A stretch of DNA of 37,921 nt from a virus. Under the pieces are notes generated by a model. The model worked only from the letters and a program-made list of their open reading frames with translations, made no database searches and was not told where the DNA came from. A program made the position numbers and the translations under genes. The DNA lies in the IMG/VR virus record IMGVR_UViG_3300035663_000042, positions 1 through 37,921 of that record. One strand, written 5' to 3'. Below are positions 28,992 through 36,003 of this stretch, in pieces. Positions within the stretch are counted from its first letter, which is position 1. Every line of letters begins with the position of its first letter.

Positions 28992-29885
28992 TTAAAAATC
29001 ATGTATGCTTTCAATCATAACTTTCAAGCCTTTCGACATGAAATAATTCAGCATAGTTTCTTTGGTAGCAGGAGTTGAATCATCGAACGCTTGGACGATT
29101 GCAGCCTGAATGTTGTTCGGTATATAATCAAAGTCAACGAGAGTTTGATTACGCTTAAAGCCTCGAAGCATAGCATCCGTGGTACAAAACGTTTCAGCGT
29201 CTTGCTTCAACCATTCTTGTAGTTTCTTGCTATTTAGAACTTTTTGACGTTCACCAGCAACGAATGTGTTATCAGGTGATAGAATGTTAGGAATGCCATC
29301 ACCACGATCACCCTTTAGAATATGCTCCTTAGTGAAAGAGGCAGGGTCATCGATCTTGATGAACCGCTTTAGAATAGGAGAATACTGGGTAACGTTAGGA
29401 TACTTCTGCAACTGGGCAAAGTCCTTATCAGATGACAGGATAAGAACGCTAGAAGATGCAGCAAACCGAGCGGTGAGAACAGCGATCACATCGTCTGCCT
29501 CTGCACCGTCAACGTCGATAATCTTATAGGGGAAGTTTGCTTTCAGTTCGTCACGAATACGGTTCAGGGTATCAAAGATCATACCCCAATCAAGACCAGA
29601 AGCCTCACGATCCGTTTTACGATTTGCCTTATAGAAAGGGAAATAGTCCTTACGCCAGTAATGACGGTTATCACAGCAGATGATAACATTAGGATACTTA
29701 TTCTTGAATTGACGCACCTGGGAACGAATGGTATTGATGCACATATGACGGATTAGATTTTCATTCAATCCATCTTTGGCTTTAACCAAGTTACCATTCT
29801 CGTCGGGTACCATCATGCGTCCGGAAATGGACTGCATTAGGTTAGATATTAGGACCTGATTAAGGTCGATTAGCATATAAGACAT
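28992..29885 (-). CDS. rnh: RNase H / 5'-3' exonuclease (T4 Rnh-like, FEN1 family)
   Basis: The 297-residue enzyme has the FEN1-type acids: D7 in 'YMLIDLNQV', then 'VIICCDNRHYWRKDYFPFYK' (arch region in T4 RNase H style), 'VDGAEADDVIAVL' and 'LILSSDKDFAQL', followed by 'GDRGDGIPNILSPDN', the helix-hairpin-helix region. It removes RNA primers and neighbouring DNA from Okazaki fragments in the T4 system, stimulated by gp32. A strong promoter lies just upstream. Confidence 0.92.
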   Translation of the reverse strand: MSYMLIDLNQVLISNLMQSISGRMMVPDENGNLVKAKDGLNENLIRHMCINTIRSQVRQFKNKYPNVIICCDNRHYWRKDYFPFYKANRKTDREASGLDWGMIFDTLNRIRDELKANFPYKIIDVDGAEADDVIAVLTARFAASSSVLILSSDKDFAQLQKYPNVTQYSPILKRFIKIDDPASFTKEHILKGDRGDGIPNILSPDNTFVAGERQKVLNSKKLQEWLKQDAETFCTTDAMLRGFKRNQTLVDFDYIPNNIQAAIVQAFDDSTPATKETMLNYFMSKGLKVMIESIHDF

Positions 29886-29911
29886 AACAATTCCTTCATG
29901 ATGATATAGTA

Positions 29912-29940
29912 ATTATATCACTATTCCTCCGTGTCGTCAA
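29912..29940 (-). promoter_or_regulatory. Sigma70-type promoter for rnh
   Basis: TTGACG (29940-29935), 17 nt, TATAAT (29917-29912) on the minus strand, inside the end of the upstream gene and about 27 nt before the rnh start. The -10 region is in a near-palindrome, ATAGTGATATAATTACTAT, which could be an operator. Confidence 0.75.
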
Positions 29941-30319
29941 GTTCTTTTTTAGCGACAAGCAAATCCTTCATTACCGAGTCTATCTTTTCCTGAATCTGTT
30001 CCTTGGATAGGGTATCAAAATCCGCTTCTAGCAGGGTAACGTTGTTGTCAATGAAATCATGGAAATGATGTTCAAATCCGAACTGACGATATACTGCGGA
30101 TTTTAATGCATCGATAACAAGGATGAAGTCTTTAGAGAATTGCTTATCGGTAACTTCCACATAATAGTTATCTAGTTCTGTTATGAGGACACCAACAACC
30201 TCGTCAACAATGGCATCAGCGGCTTTCTGTTCTGCTCGACGGTTTCGCTCCTCAATCACCTCGCCAGGGACATCCCTGACGACCTTGTGTTTTGGGAACT
30301 CGATTACTTTCTCGGTCAT
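29921..30319 (-). CDS. Conserved hypothetical protein, 132 aa
   Basis: The 132-residue acidic, helix-rich protein begins MTEKVIEFPKHKVVRDVPGE and resembles a short family of T4-like phages with an 'IEFP' start and a heptad-like middle. No enzyme motif is seen. The start overlaps the stop of the small membrane gene (ATGA). The rnh promoter lies within its 3' end. Confidence 0.65.
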   Translation of the reverse strand: MTEKVIEFPKHKVVRDVPGEVIEERNRRAEQKAADAIVDEVVGVLITELDNYYVEVTDKQFSKDFILVIDALKSAVYRQFGFEHHFHDFIDNNVTLLEADFDTLSKEQIQEKIDSVMKDLLVAKKELDDTEE

Positions 30320-30438
30320 TTCTCATCCTTGTTCTTTAAGTCGTAGTATGTGGCAGCCAGCACAATGAACACTGCCAGGACACCGACTATAATGCCCATG
30401 TAAATCGCAACCCAAATCATAGCATGTGTGGTACTCAT
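30316..30438 (-). CDS. Small membrane protein, 40 aa
   Basis: ATG 30438 overlaps the preceding stop and its own stop overlaps the next start (ATGA both times). The 40 residues have one span ('AIYMGIIVGVLAVFIVLAAT', 11-30) followed by a charged tail YYDLKNKDEK. Orientation N-out, C-in is likely. Not recognised. Confidence 0.65.
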   Translation of the reverse strand: MSTTHAMIWVAIYMGIIVGVLAVFIVLAATYYDLKNKDEK

Positions 30439-31559
30439 CGTATTACTCTCAAAAGGATTGTATCTGCATTGATACGACCAGTTGCCTTCTGTTCTGTGGT
30501 TGTGATATTCTCCATGACCTTACGTAGATAAATCTTACCACCTTCTAGTAGTGGCTTGATTACTGCTTCTGGCTTACGGAGTTTCTTTGTAACCGAAGTT
30601 GCTTCGTCAAATCCTGTAATCGTAGTCCCTCTGACCGAAAGGCCAGAATGACCCACGGCATTATACACAGAAAGATTACGAGTTTTAACATTGAAAGTCC
30701 AAAGTTGTTCAGCACCGATGATTCCTTTCGGGTCTACGCTGGTGAGTGTATCAGAGGATGCACAGTAATTCATCTTAGCCACTAGAACATGGGCAGGCTT
30801 AACCTTCTTCTTGCGTGGCTTGCGGACAGCCTGACCAGCAGAGTCAAGTTCAACCATGTGGTCAATGATACGCTTTATGAAAAGCCCCATGATTTTAAGA
30901 ACCGGCTTACGCCATCCTTTATACGCTTCCACAAGTTCGGGGTCTTTACTTGTTTGGGCTTCGGTGATTTCATCGTATTGAGGACGGAAGTGTTCTGCAA
31001 TCCTCTTCGCAATTTGCGGTTTAATTCCCTTCTCAAGGGACCACTTCTTAACGTCAAACTGAATTACTCCTTCTTGGAAGAAAACGTCTAACTGTTCTTC
31101 CAGTTCACCGATTAGGTCCGACGCTTTGTTATTGATACGATCTTGGATAGAAACAACTTTTTGAATCGGCTGTTCCGTTTCATCTTCGGCCGTTTCCACA
31201 ACATCTTTCGTGAGTTCTCCAATCTTTGCTTCAATCTTTTCCCAAACATCATCGGGTAAGATGGAACCGGAAGCCAATAGTCTACAGTTCCATCCGATGT
31301 TGTGGAGTTCGAAGGCCTTGACGGAAGCCAGTTTTTGAATAACGCTCTTATCATACTTAATAGACTTTAGGTAGGAGATAGTGAATGACTTTGCGTCATC
31401 ACTTGAATAGAAGTAGTTGAACCAGTTGTATGCCCTGGCTAGGTCTGATTGTGTAGATTCCTCAGTCACAGTGGGTTCAGGACCGAGATACTTTTCGTCT
31501 GCGAACTTAGGTCTTTTAACCGCTGCCGACTTTCTCACTTTTTTCTCCTTATCTGTCAT
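30435..31559 (-). CDS. Conserved T4-like phage protein, 374 aa
   Basis: Using ATG 31559 gives 374 residues. The N-terminus is basic and disordered; about 40-110 is helical ('LARAYNWFNYFYSSDDAKSF'); about 115-150 is acidic; about 215-270 holds basic stretches ('RKPRKKKVKP'); the C-terminal part ('VDPKGIIGAEQLWTFNVKTR', 'NAVGHSGLSVRGTTITGFD') is beta-rich and typical of a T4-like conserved protein seen in cyanophage and alphaproteobacterial phage genomes. Function is unknown. The start has no clear SD and overlaps the preceding gene by 11 nt. Confidence 0.7.
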   Translation of the reverse strand: MTDKEKKVRKSAAVKRPKFADEKYLGPEPTVTEESTQSDLARAYNWFNYFYSSDDAKSFTISYLKSIKYDKSVIQKLASVKAFELHNIGWNCRLLASGSILPDDVWEKIEAKIGELTKDVVETAEDETEQPIQKVVSIQDRINNKASDLIGELEEQLDVFFQEGVIQFDVKKWSLEKGIKPQIAKRIAEHFRPQYDEITEAQTSKDPELVEAYKGWRKPVLKIMGLFIKRIIDHMVELDSAGQAVRKPRKKKVKPAHVLVAKMNYCASSDTLTSVDPKGIIGAEQLWTFNVKTRNLSVYNAVGHSGLSVRGTTITGFDEATSVTKKLRKPEAVIKPLLEGGKIYLRKVMENITTTEQKATGRINADTILLRVIR

Positions 31560-32151
31560 GTGCTTCAAATACAAAGTTTACAGTTAGGCGTTTTTTAGTT
31601 TTAGCAGGCGTCGATGATGAATGAAAGTGGGTACCGTCAAACATCACAAATTTGTTTTCTTCTGGTGTTATTCGTTTTAGTTCTGTCACTTGTCGATTTA
31701 AAGTATCCTCATAGTAAGATGCTACATCTAATGTACCGTAAGGATTAAACCTTTCATTGTATATGATGGTGTCACCGTCACTGTCATTTAGATATAGCAA
31801 TCCTACTGTATGATTGTATGGTACATCGACATGAGGATGGTTCACAAAATTAGATTGACCGATAGGTATCAGTGCAATTCTAATTCTATGTAATTTGTTT
31901 AACTCCTTACCCATAGGATCGAGAATGGTTAGAAGAATGTCCTCTAGACAATCAGCACTTATACTATTCTTTCTCTCATCCATAACAGCAATATGACTGA
32001 AACTACCATTGTGTAGTTCATCAAACTGAGGCATACTATTTGAATAGGCTGTATTGTTCTGATAAAACCATGAGAAATTTTCACTCTCAATGATCTTTCT
32101 AGCCTTTTCGAGGAGTAGTTTGGGTGCAGCGTTACACTTTTCGATAATCAT
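31549..32151 (-). CDS. 2OG-Fe(II) oxygenase
   Basis: The 200-residue protein has the iron triad H-x-D in 'NHPHVDVPYNH' and a distal His with Arg in 'GTHFHSSSTPAKTKKRLTV', typical of the 2-oxoglutarate/Fe(II) dioxygenase superfamily. 'VGLLYLNDSDGDTIIYNERF' forms the core jelly-roll strand region. In phages such enzymes are linked to protein hydroxylation or DNA base modification, but the substrate here is unknown. A second such gene lies at 34626-35108. Confidence 0.82.
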   Translation of the reverse strand: MIIEKCNAAPKLLLEKARKIIESENFSWFYQNNTAYSNSMPQFDELHNGSFSHIAVMDERKNSISADCLEDILLTILDPMGKELNKLHRIRIALIPIGQSNFVNHPHVDVPYNHTVGLLYLNDSDGDTIIYNERFNPYGTLDVASYYEDTLNRQVTELKRITPEENKFVMFDGTHFHSSSTPAKTKKRLTVNFVFEAHDR

Positions 32152-32441
32152 CCGAAGATTTTTCCATGATCCTTAAACTCGTTGATGACGCAGATACCAT
32201 CTTCTAGGTAATTATAGTTCTGTTCCAGTTCTTCTGCATGATCAAGTGCCTCATTCAAAGTATGATAGACTTCTGCGTTCTGAAAGATATCACGAATTGC
32301 CTCAAGGTCACCATCCCATTTGAAAGTTTCTTCATTAAACTTACCATAGATGGAGTCGATGGCTTGAGCGTATGCTACACGATATTCAGGACCCTTAGGG
32401 CTTTCTGTTAGTAGAACATAGATGCCATTATCTGCGGACAT
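32148..32441 (-). CDS. Conserved phage protein, MSADNGIYV family, 97 aa
   Basis: The product starts MSADNGIYVLLTESPKGPEY and contains 'YRVAYAQAIDSIYG' and 'AEVYHTLNEALDHAEELE'. Proteins with 'MSADNGIYIL' followed by a 'EYRV.....IENI' strand are very common in phages, without assigned function. It overlaps both neighbours (ATGA downstream, one base upstream). Confidence 0.75.
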   Translation of the reverse strand: MSADNGIYVLLTESPKGPEYRVAYAQAIDSIYGKFNEETFKWDGDLEAIRDIFQNAEVYHTLNEALDHAEELEQNYNYLEDGICVINEFKDHGKIFG

Positions 32442-32695
32442 TACTCGTCCTCCTCATTTACATCATCGAAGAAAGTTGCTGTAATGAGACTGATCAACCA
32501 CTTCAACATAAATGGACCCCATAGAGGAGATAGAATCTCTACCCATGTCCAGTTTTCTAGGTGACCGGTTAGATGCAGACCGATAAACAACAGGGCTAAT
32601 GCATCCATAAAGTTGATTGCGTCTGACGTTGTGGTGACGCTGATGATCTTCATGTCTTTCATTTTGGAAACCTTTGATGGAAAATCTGTAGACAT
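32441..32695 (-). CDS. Small membrane protein, 84 aa
   Basis: The 84-residue protein has two hydrophobic parts, about 28-42 ('FMDALALLFIGLHLTGH' region) and 55-75 ('SPLWGPFMLKWLISLITAT'), with the pattern 'LLFIGLKLTGxIxWSWWxVLSPLW' found in many phages. The C-terminus is acidic. It starts at ATG 32695, overlapping the stop of the 31-aa gene (TAATG). Function is unknown. Confidence 0.7.
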   Translation of the reverse strand: MSTDFPSKVSKMKDMKIISVTTTSDAINFMDALALLFIGLHLTGHLENWTWVEILSPLWGPFMLKWLISLITATFFDDVNEEDE

Positions 32696-32790
32696 TACTT
32701 CTTCTTTCCTTTGGTACGACGCATCTTGCGCTTGTTAGAACCGACTTTACGACGACCCTTGCGAGGTCTATTCTTGTGTGGCCACGGCAT
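32695..32790 (-). CDS. Highly basic 31-aa protein
   Basis: ATG 32790, behind GGAG, encodes MPWPHKNRPRKGRRKVGSNK followed by RKMRRTKGKKK. Sixteen of 31 residues are Lys or Arg. The stop overlaps the next start (TAATG). Charge suggests nucleic-acid or polyanion binding. A family of small 'PHKNRPRKGRRK' proteins seems to recur in T4-like phages, but I know no function. Confidence 0.65.
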   Translation of the reverse strand: MPWPHKNRPRKGRRKVGSNKRKMRRTKGKKK

Positions 32791-32793
32791 ATT

Positions 32794-33066
32794 CTACTCC
32801 TTCAATAGTTGTTTCACAGAATCAATACGGAATGAACGCCATCCACCAGCATCGATATCCCATACCGCCTGGACGTTATCATTCAACTGCCGAGCATTTT
32901 TAGGAACTTGTCCATCATACTCGGATAACATAGCAGGTTCAACCTGCGGAACATATAGATCAGAAAGGGTCGCTCTCATCGTGCGTTCCGTTCCGTCAGT
33001 CTTTTCAAACACAACAGTAACGACCCCATTCTTGAGGTCTTCCTTCAGAGCATACTTATCAATCAT
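32794..33066 (-). CDS. Small beta-barrel phage protein, 90 aa
   Basis: The start at ATG 33066 follows GGAAAG and overlaps the end of the glutaredoxin gene. The 90-residue product has 'GVVTVVFEKTDGTERTMRAT' followed by 'LSDLYVPQ', a widespread phage family ('V.F.K.DGT.R.M..TL') with an SH3-like beta-barrel look, and ends 'WDIDAGGWRSFRIDSVKQL'. Function unknown; a nucleic-acid or protein adaptor is plausible. Confidence 0.75.
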   Translation of the reverse strand: MIDKYALKEDLKNGVVTVVFEKTDGTERTMRATLSDLYVPQVEPAMLSEYDGQVPKNARQLNDNVQAVWDIDAGGWRSFRIDSVKQLLKE

Positions 33067-33295
33067 CTTTCTTTCCCTCATTGAGCAACTTTTCTAACTC
33101 ATTATAGCCCCCGATGAAGGCTTTGTCAATAGTTATTATCGGAAAAGTCCGAGCCTGCGGGAACATTTCCAGGATTGTATCCCGGTCAAAGTCCTTGCCC
33201 AACTTATAGACAATGTGATCCTTTGCCTTTAGTTTTAGTAGTGTGATTGCCTTGTCGCAAAACACACAGGCATCTTTTGAATATACTGTAATCAT
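33059..33295 (-). CDS. nrdC: Glutaredoxin
   Basis: The 78-residue protein has the C-x-x-C motif 'DACVFCDKAITLL' near residue 10-13, then 'RTFPIITIDKAFIGGYNEL' with the cis-Pro and GG of glutaredoxin. It has the NrdC role in T4: reduces ribonucleotide reductase. The RNR gene lies about 2.7 kb upstream on the same strand, which fits. Confidence 0.88.
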   Translation of the reverse strand: MITVYSKDACVFCDKAITLLKLKAKDHIVYKLGKDFDRDTILEMFPQARTFPIITIDKAFIGGYNELEKLLNEGKKDD

Positions 33296-33302
33296 TCTTC
33301 CC

Positions 33303-33695
33303 TCACTTCTTTACATGAGACTTTCTAACTCTCACCATAATCCATTCGTTATAGTATTGCTCAGAGATTAGAGCATCCCTGTCGAATTGTTCCTTAGCCT
33401 CATAATACGACGCTTCGCCTTTGCTCTTACATAGACGGATGATTTCTCGTGTGAATTTCTCCTTACCGAAGATTTCCACGTGTTGTAGAAGTTCTTTATT
33501 GCTGCCATAGTAATCTAGCCAATCTGAATCGACCTGTTTCTTTACTCGCTTCCCCTTCTTCTTGGTGGTGCGAGTAAACTTGAATAGTTTTTTACCGATA
33601 TACTTTCTTCCTGTAGGAACACAGGTGATAAGATATACGAAAGCCTGATAGCCTTCTGGGATTTCTGTAAGAGGTTCGTTTTGATAGGTCCACAT
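33303..33695 (-). CDS. GIY-YIG-like (Hef-type) homing endonuclease
   Basis: The 130-residue protein has 'AFVYLITCVPTGRKYIGKKL' (GIY-YIG with VYL...KYIG), 'DWLDYYGSNKELLQHVEIFG' and a Glu in 'GEASYYEAKEQFDRDAL', then 'YYNEWIMVRVR'. This is the conserved form in T4-like phages annotated as Hef-like or Seg-like free-standing endonuclease. It may no longer be mobile and instead serve recombination. Between the catalytic Tyr and Arg is a long Lys-rich insertion (about 45-57). Confidence 0.8.
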   Translation of the reverse strand: MWTYQNEPLTEIPEGYQAFVYLITCVPTGRKYIGKKLFKFTRTTKKKGKRVKKQVDSDWLDYYGSNKELLQHVEIFGKEKFTREIIRLCKSKGEASYYEAKEQFDRDALISEQYYNEWIMVRVRKSHVKK

Positions 33696-33707
33696 AGACC
33701 TATATAG

Positions 33708-33926
33708 TTATTCTTCGTATTCTTCAATTTCAGGTGGGTACTTTTCGTTCCAAACTTCATCAAAGGCAGGATCGATATCTAGATAACCATCCATACCTTT
33801 GATTTCAAAATCTTCTAAGATTTCTAGTAAAACTTTGTAGACTTGTTCCCTATCAGAAACGGCTACATCGCTTTCTACCAACTGTTCGATAAACTGTCCA
33901 AATATTGCGGCTCGTTCTCCTGTCAT
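33708..33926 (-). CDS. Hypothetical acidic protein, 72 aa
   Basis: A 72-residue acidic protein starting MTGERAAIFGQFIEQLVESD, with an amphipathic helical N-terminal half and an acid-rich C-terminus. No family is recognised. Its start codon overlaps by one base with the upstream gene's stop (TAATG). Confidence 0.6.
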   Translation of the reverse strand: MTGERAAIFGQFIEQLVESDVAVSDREQVYKVLLEILEDFEIKGMDGYLDIDPAFDEVWNEKYPPEIEEYEE

Positions 33927-34267
33927 TACTCTTTATCCTTTTTGAAATAGGACATATAGGCCTGGAACGAATCAATCATCATCTTGTATCCGATATTGGA
34001 CATTACCATAAAATTTCTGTACCACTCGTAGGAGGTACTCCTTGCCAGTATGTCTGGGTTTTGTTGCTTCTTTCGTTTATGCTTCTTGTGTAATAACGTT
34101 TTGTCATTAATCATATACTCAAAATATTGTATTCTCTTTTCATTCTGTTCTTGACAGGAAAGCAAGTAAGGATCAGGACCCATCACCTTTCTCGCTTTCC
34201 TCATTTTCTTTGCTAGATGTCTAGCAACATGTAGTTGTTCAAGTAAAATTTCATCCAGTTCATTCAT
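33926..34267 (-). CDS. Hypothetical basic helical protein, 113 aa
   Basis: The 113-residue protein is helical and basic with 'RHLAKKMRKARKVMGPDPY' and 'HKKHKRKKQQNPD'. It contains one Cys and several aromatic residues near the C-terminus ('EWYRNFMVMSNIGYKMM'). Nucleic-acid binding is plausible; no family is recognised. Overlaps on both sides (ATGA and TAATG) suggest coupled translation. Confidence 0.6.
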   Translation of the reverse strand: MNELDEILLEQLHVARHLAKKMRKARKVMGPDPYLLSCQEQNEKRIQYFEYMINDKTLLHKKHKRKKQQNPDILARSTSYEWYRNFMVMSNIGYKMMIDSFQAYMSYFKKDKE

Positions 34268-34629
34268 AAAACTTCCATGGTGAACAATGCTCGAACATAC
34301 TTGTTTGAATCAAACTGAATACGTTGCCGAGCAAATACTACGAATCCCATGTCACCCTTCTGCATTACTTCATTCATGCTGGTGCCAGTTGTCCACACAT
34401 CATCGACAACCAAGCGAATAGGGTTCTTGGGGTCTGCATACTTTTCTAGTGCATTAGCAAGTTTGGTACCACCACGTGGGATACCATAGACTTTACCAAA
34501 CTGGGTCTTTTCGCTAATCATCTTAGCAAGACATTCCCAGTCATCGTCTGTTAAAGCATCACACTCAATCTTCCAATCGAGTTCATTACCAGCATGTGAA
34601 GTGAATTTGCCTAATTGAAATAGATTCAT
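34264..34629 (-). CDS. Phosphoribosyltransferase-like protein
   Basis: ATG 34629 follows AAGGA and gives 121 residues. The PRPP-loop 'IRLVVDDVWTTGTSM' (about 77-91) has the D-D-x-x-T-x-G-T-S pattern of type I phosphoribosyltransferases, and 'GKVYGIPRGGTKLAN' is the usual preceding loop. The family includes orotate and purine salvage enzymes; the short length suggests a reduced salvage-type domain. Which base or nucleoside it handles is unknown. It lies near RNR and glutaredoxin. Confidence 0.8.
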   Translation of the reverse strand: MNLFQLGKFTSHAGNELDWKIECDALTDDDWECLAKMISEKTQFGKVYGIPRGGTKLANALEKYADPKNPIRLVVDDVWTTGTSMNEVMQKGDMGFVVFARQRIQFDSNKYVRALFTMEVL

Positions 34630-35108
34630 ATTCCTTCCCCTTCTACGTTCCACCAAAAGATTATACAATATCTAGGCTTATCCAATATGGTACTAACACC
34701 GTGATAAACTTCTCTACCATTGAATAGTGTCAATCTTCCAGGAACAGGTTTGATTTGAATATCATCTGTGTAGAATATTCCACTCTCAAAGTCATCATTT
34801 AGATACAACATACCAGTATAGTTCCAGTCTCCGGCTTCTGGACTGTCATGCACATGTCGCATTGAGAACGAATGTACCGGCCATATTTGTAACTGTGTTG
34901 AACGATGATTTAGTTTGATCTTGATTTTTGATTCAAATAGTTTATGAACTTCTTCCGTAATAGGATCATCATTAATGATCTTCAGACGGGCCTGATCAAA
35001 ACTATATGGGTCAGCACCATCATCTACCTGTTGTTGGTAATATTCTGCAATACGGGCAATATACTCCTGACACCTTTCTTTGGTGATAACATTGTCGATG
35101 ATTATCAT
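34626..35108 (-). CDS. 2OG-Fe(II) oxygenase-like protein
   Basis: The 160-residue protein looks like a prolyl-hydroxylase-type dioxygenase: 'QLQIWPVHSFSMRHVHDSPE', 'YTGMLYLNDDFESGIFYTDD', then 'KPVPGRLTLFNGREVYHGVS' (distal His) and 'KPRYCIIFWW' (Arg). The usual H-x-D is here R-H-V-H-D-S, so the first two ligands are H-x-x-D or shifted by one; activity is uncertain. It overlaps both neighbours by 4 nt. Confidence 0.72.
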   Translation of the reverse strand: MIIIDNVITKERCQEYIARIAEYYQQQVDDGADPYSFDQARLKIINDDPITEEVHKLFESKIKIKLNHRSTQLQIWPVHSFSMRHVHDSPEAGDWNYTGMLYLNDDFESGIFYTDDIQIKPVPGRLTLFNGREVYHGVSTILDKPRYCIIFWWNVEGEGI

Positions 35109-35503
35109 GGGACAATCCTAATAGTTGTGTTGGGGTCGTGCTTTACAATCTCATATAGCGTTCTGGCATTAGTAGGACTAAGCCTAACACATCCATGAGA
35201 AGCAGGTCGTCCAAGGGCACCGACATGAGGTGTTGCATGAATAGCGTAACCGCCACTAAAGAAAATAGAATGAGGCATTGGCGCATTGTCATACTTCTTT
35301 GAATAGTGCATTAGTTGAAGGGAATAAGGATGGAAAGTACCAGTGGGAGTATAATAACCTTTGCGGGCGGTTGAGACTCGCCACTGATACGAGCCATAAT
35401 CACTATCAACCTGCATCATCTGGTGCGACTTGCTAATAGTGATATTGGTTTCTGCTGCGGCTGGTGTTGCGATTAGCATTGCTGCAATAAGTAGTTTCTT
35501 CAT
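35105..35503 (-). CDS. L,D-transpeptidase (YkuD) with signal peptide
   Basis: ATG 35503 with GGAG upstream gives 132 residues. Residues 1-17 are a signal peptide (MKKLLIAAMLIATPAAA). The YkuD domain has 'YAIHAT' (H89), 'GALGRPASHGCVRLSP' with catalytic C105 and H103. These enzymes form or exchange 3-3 crosslinks in peptidoglycan in the periplasm, or attach proteins to it. The domain is short but complete in motifs. It overlaps the following oxygenase gene by 4 nt (ATGA). Confidence 0.88.
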   Translation of the reverse strand: MKKLLIAAMLIATPAAAETNITISKSHQMMQVDSDYGSYQWRVSTARKGYYTPTGTFHPYSLQLMHYSKKYDNAPMPHSIFFSGGYAIHATPHVGALGRPASHGCVRLSPTNARTLYEIVKHDPNTTIRIVP

Positions 35504-36003
35504 TTCACTTTCTCCATATATGTAGCACACGACGCTGGTAGTTTATTATCATACTTACAATATGCGGCGATCCAATCTGTAGCGATTGCTTTCTGTGCTT
35601 CCTCTAACGAGATTTTACCGTCACATACCATTCTATTCAAGTGATGTTCTAATACGTCCTTAACTCTAGCATTCCATGTTTCCGTAAAGTATGCTTGAGG
35701 CCAGAGATTCCGCATAGAGTTTGATCCGCCTAGTTCTAAACTGATTAGATGGTCGACTTCAAACTGTCCGGAAATCCTTGTTATACCGTATAACTCATAG
35801 ACATGATCCTTTTTAGACTGGGAAACATGTCTAACTGTCTTAGTATAGCCTACGGAGCAGATTTTGTCAAGCCCCGCTGGCAAGGTATCGCCAGGGGTCA
35901 TGACAGGATTAGGAAGGATGGGAGGGCTTCTGTCTGCGGTTGGATCCGCAGCAGCCAAGTTGATCCCTCCCATAATGAGTAATGCGACGATTAGATTTCG
36001 CAT
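35500..36003 (-). CDS. Secreted HNH/His-Me finger nuclease-like protein
   Basis: ATG 36003 gives 167 residues, overlapping the RNR stop region. Residues 1-19 are a signal peptide (MRNLIVALLIMGGINLAAA). The core 'FEVDHLISLELGGSNSMRNL' followed by WPQ has D84-H85, N95/N99 and a Trp, resembling exported HNH nucleases that cut DNA. Two or so Cys pairs may form disulfides. It could degrade DNA outside the membrane, or act as a host-wall/superinfection factor together with the adjacent transpeptidase. No experimental role is known to me. Confidence 0.75.
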   Translation of the reverse strand: MRNLIVALLIMGGINLAAADPTADRSPPILPNPVMTPGDTLPAGLDKICSVGYTKTVRHVSQSKKDHVYELYGITRISGQFEVDHLISLELGGSNSMRNLWPQAYFTETWNARVKDVLEHHLNRMVCDGKISLEEAQKAIATDWIAAYCKYDNKLPASCATYMEKVK

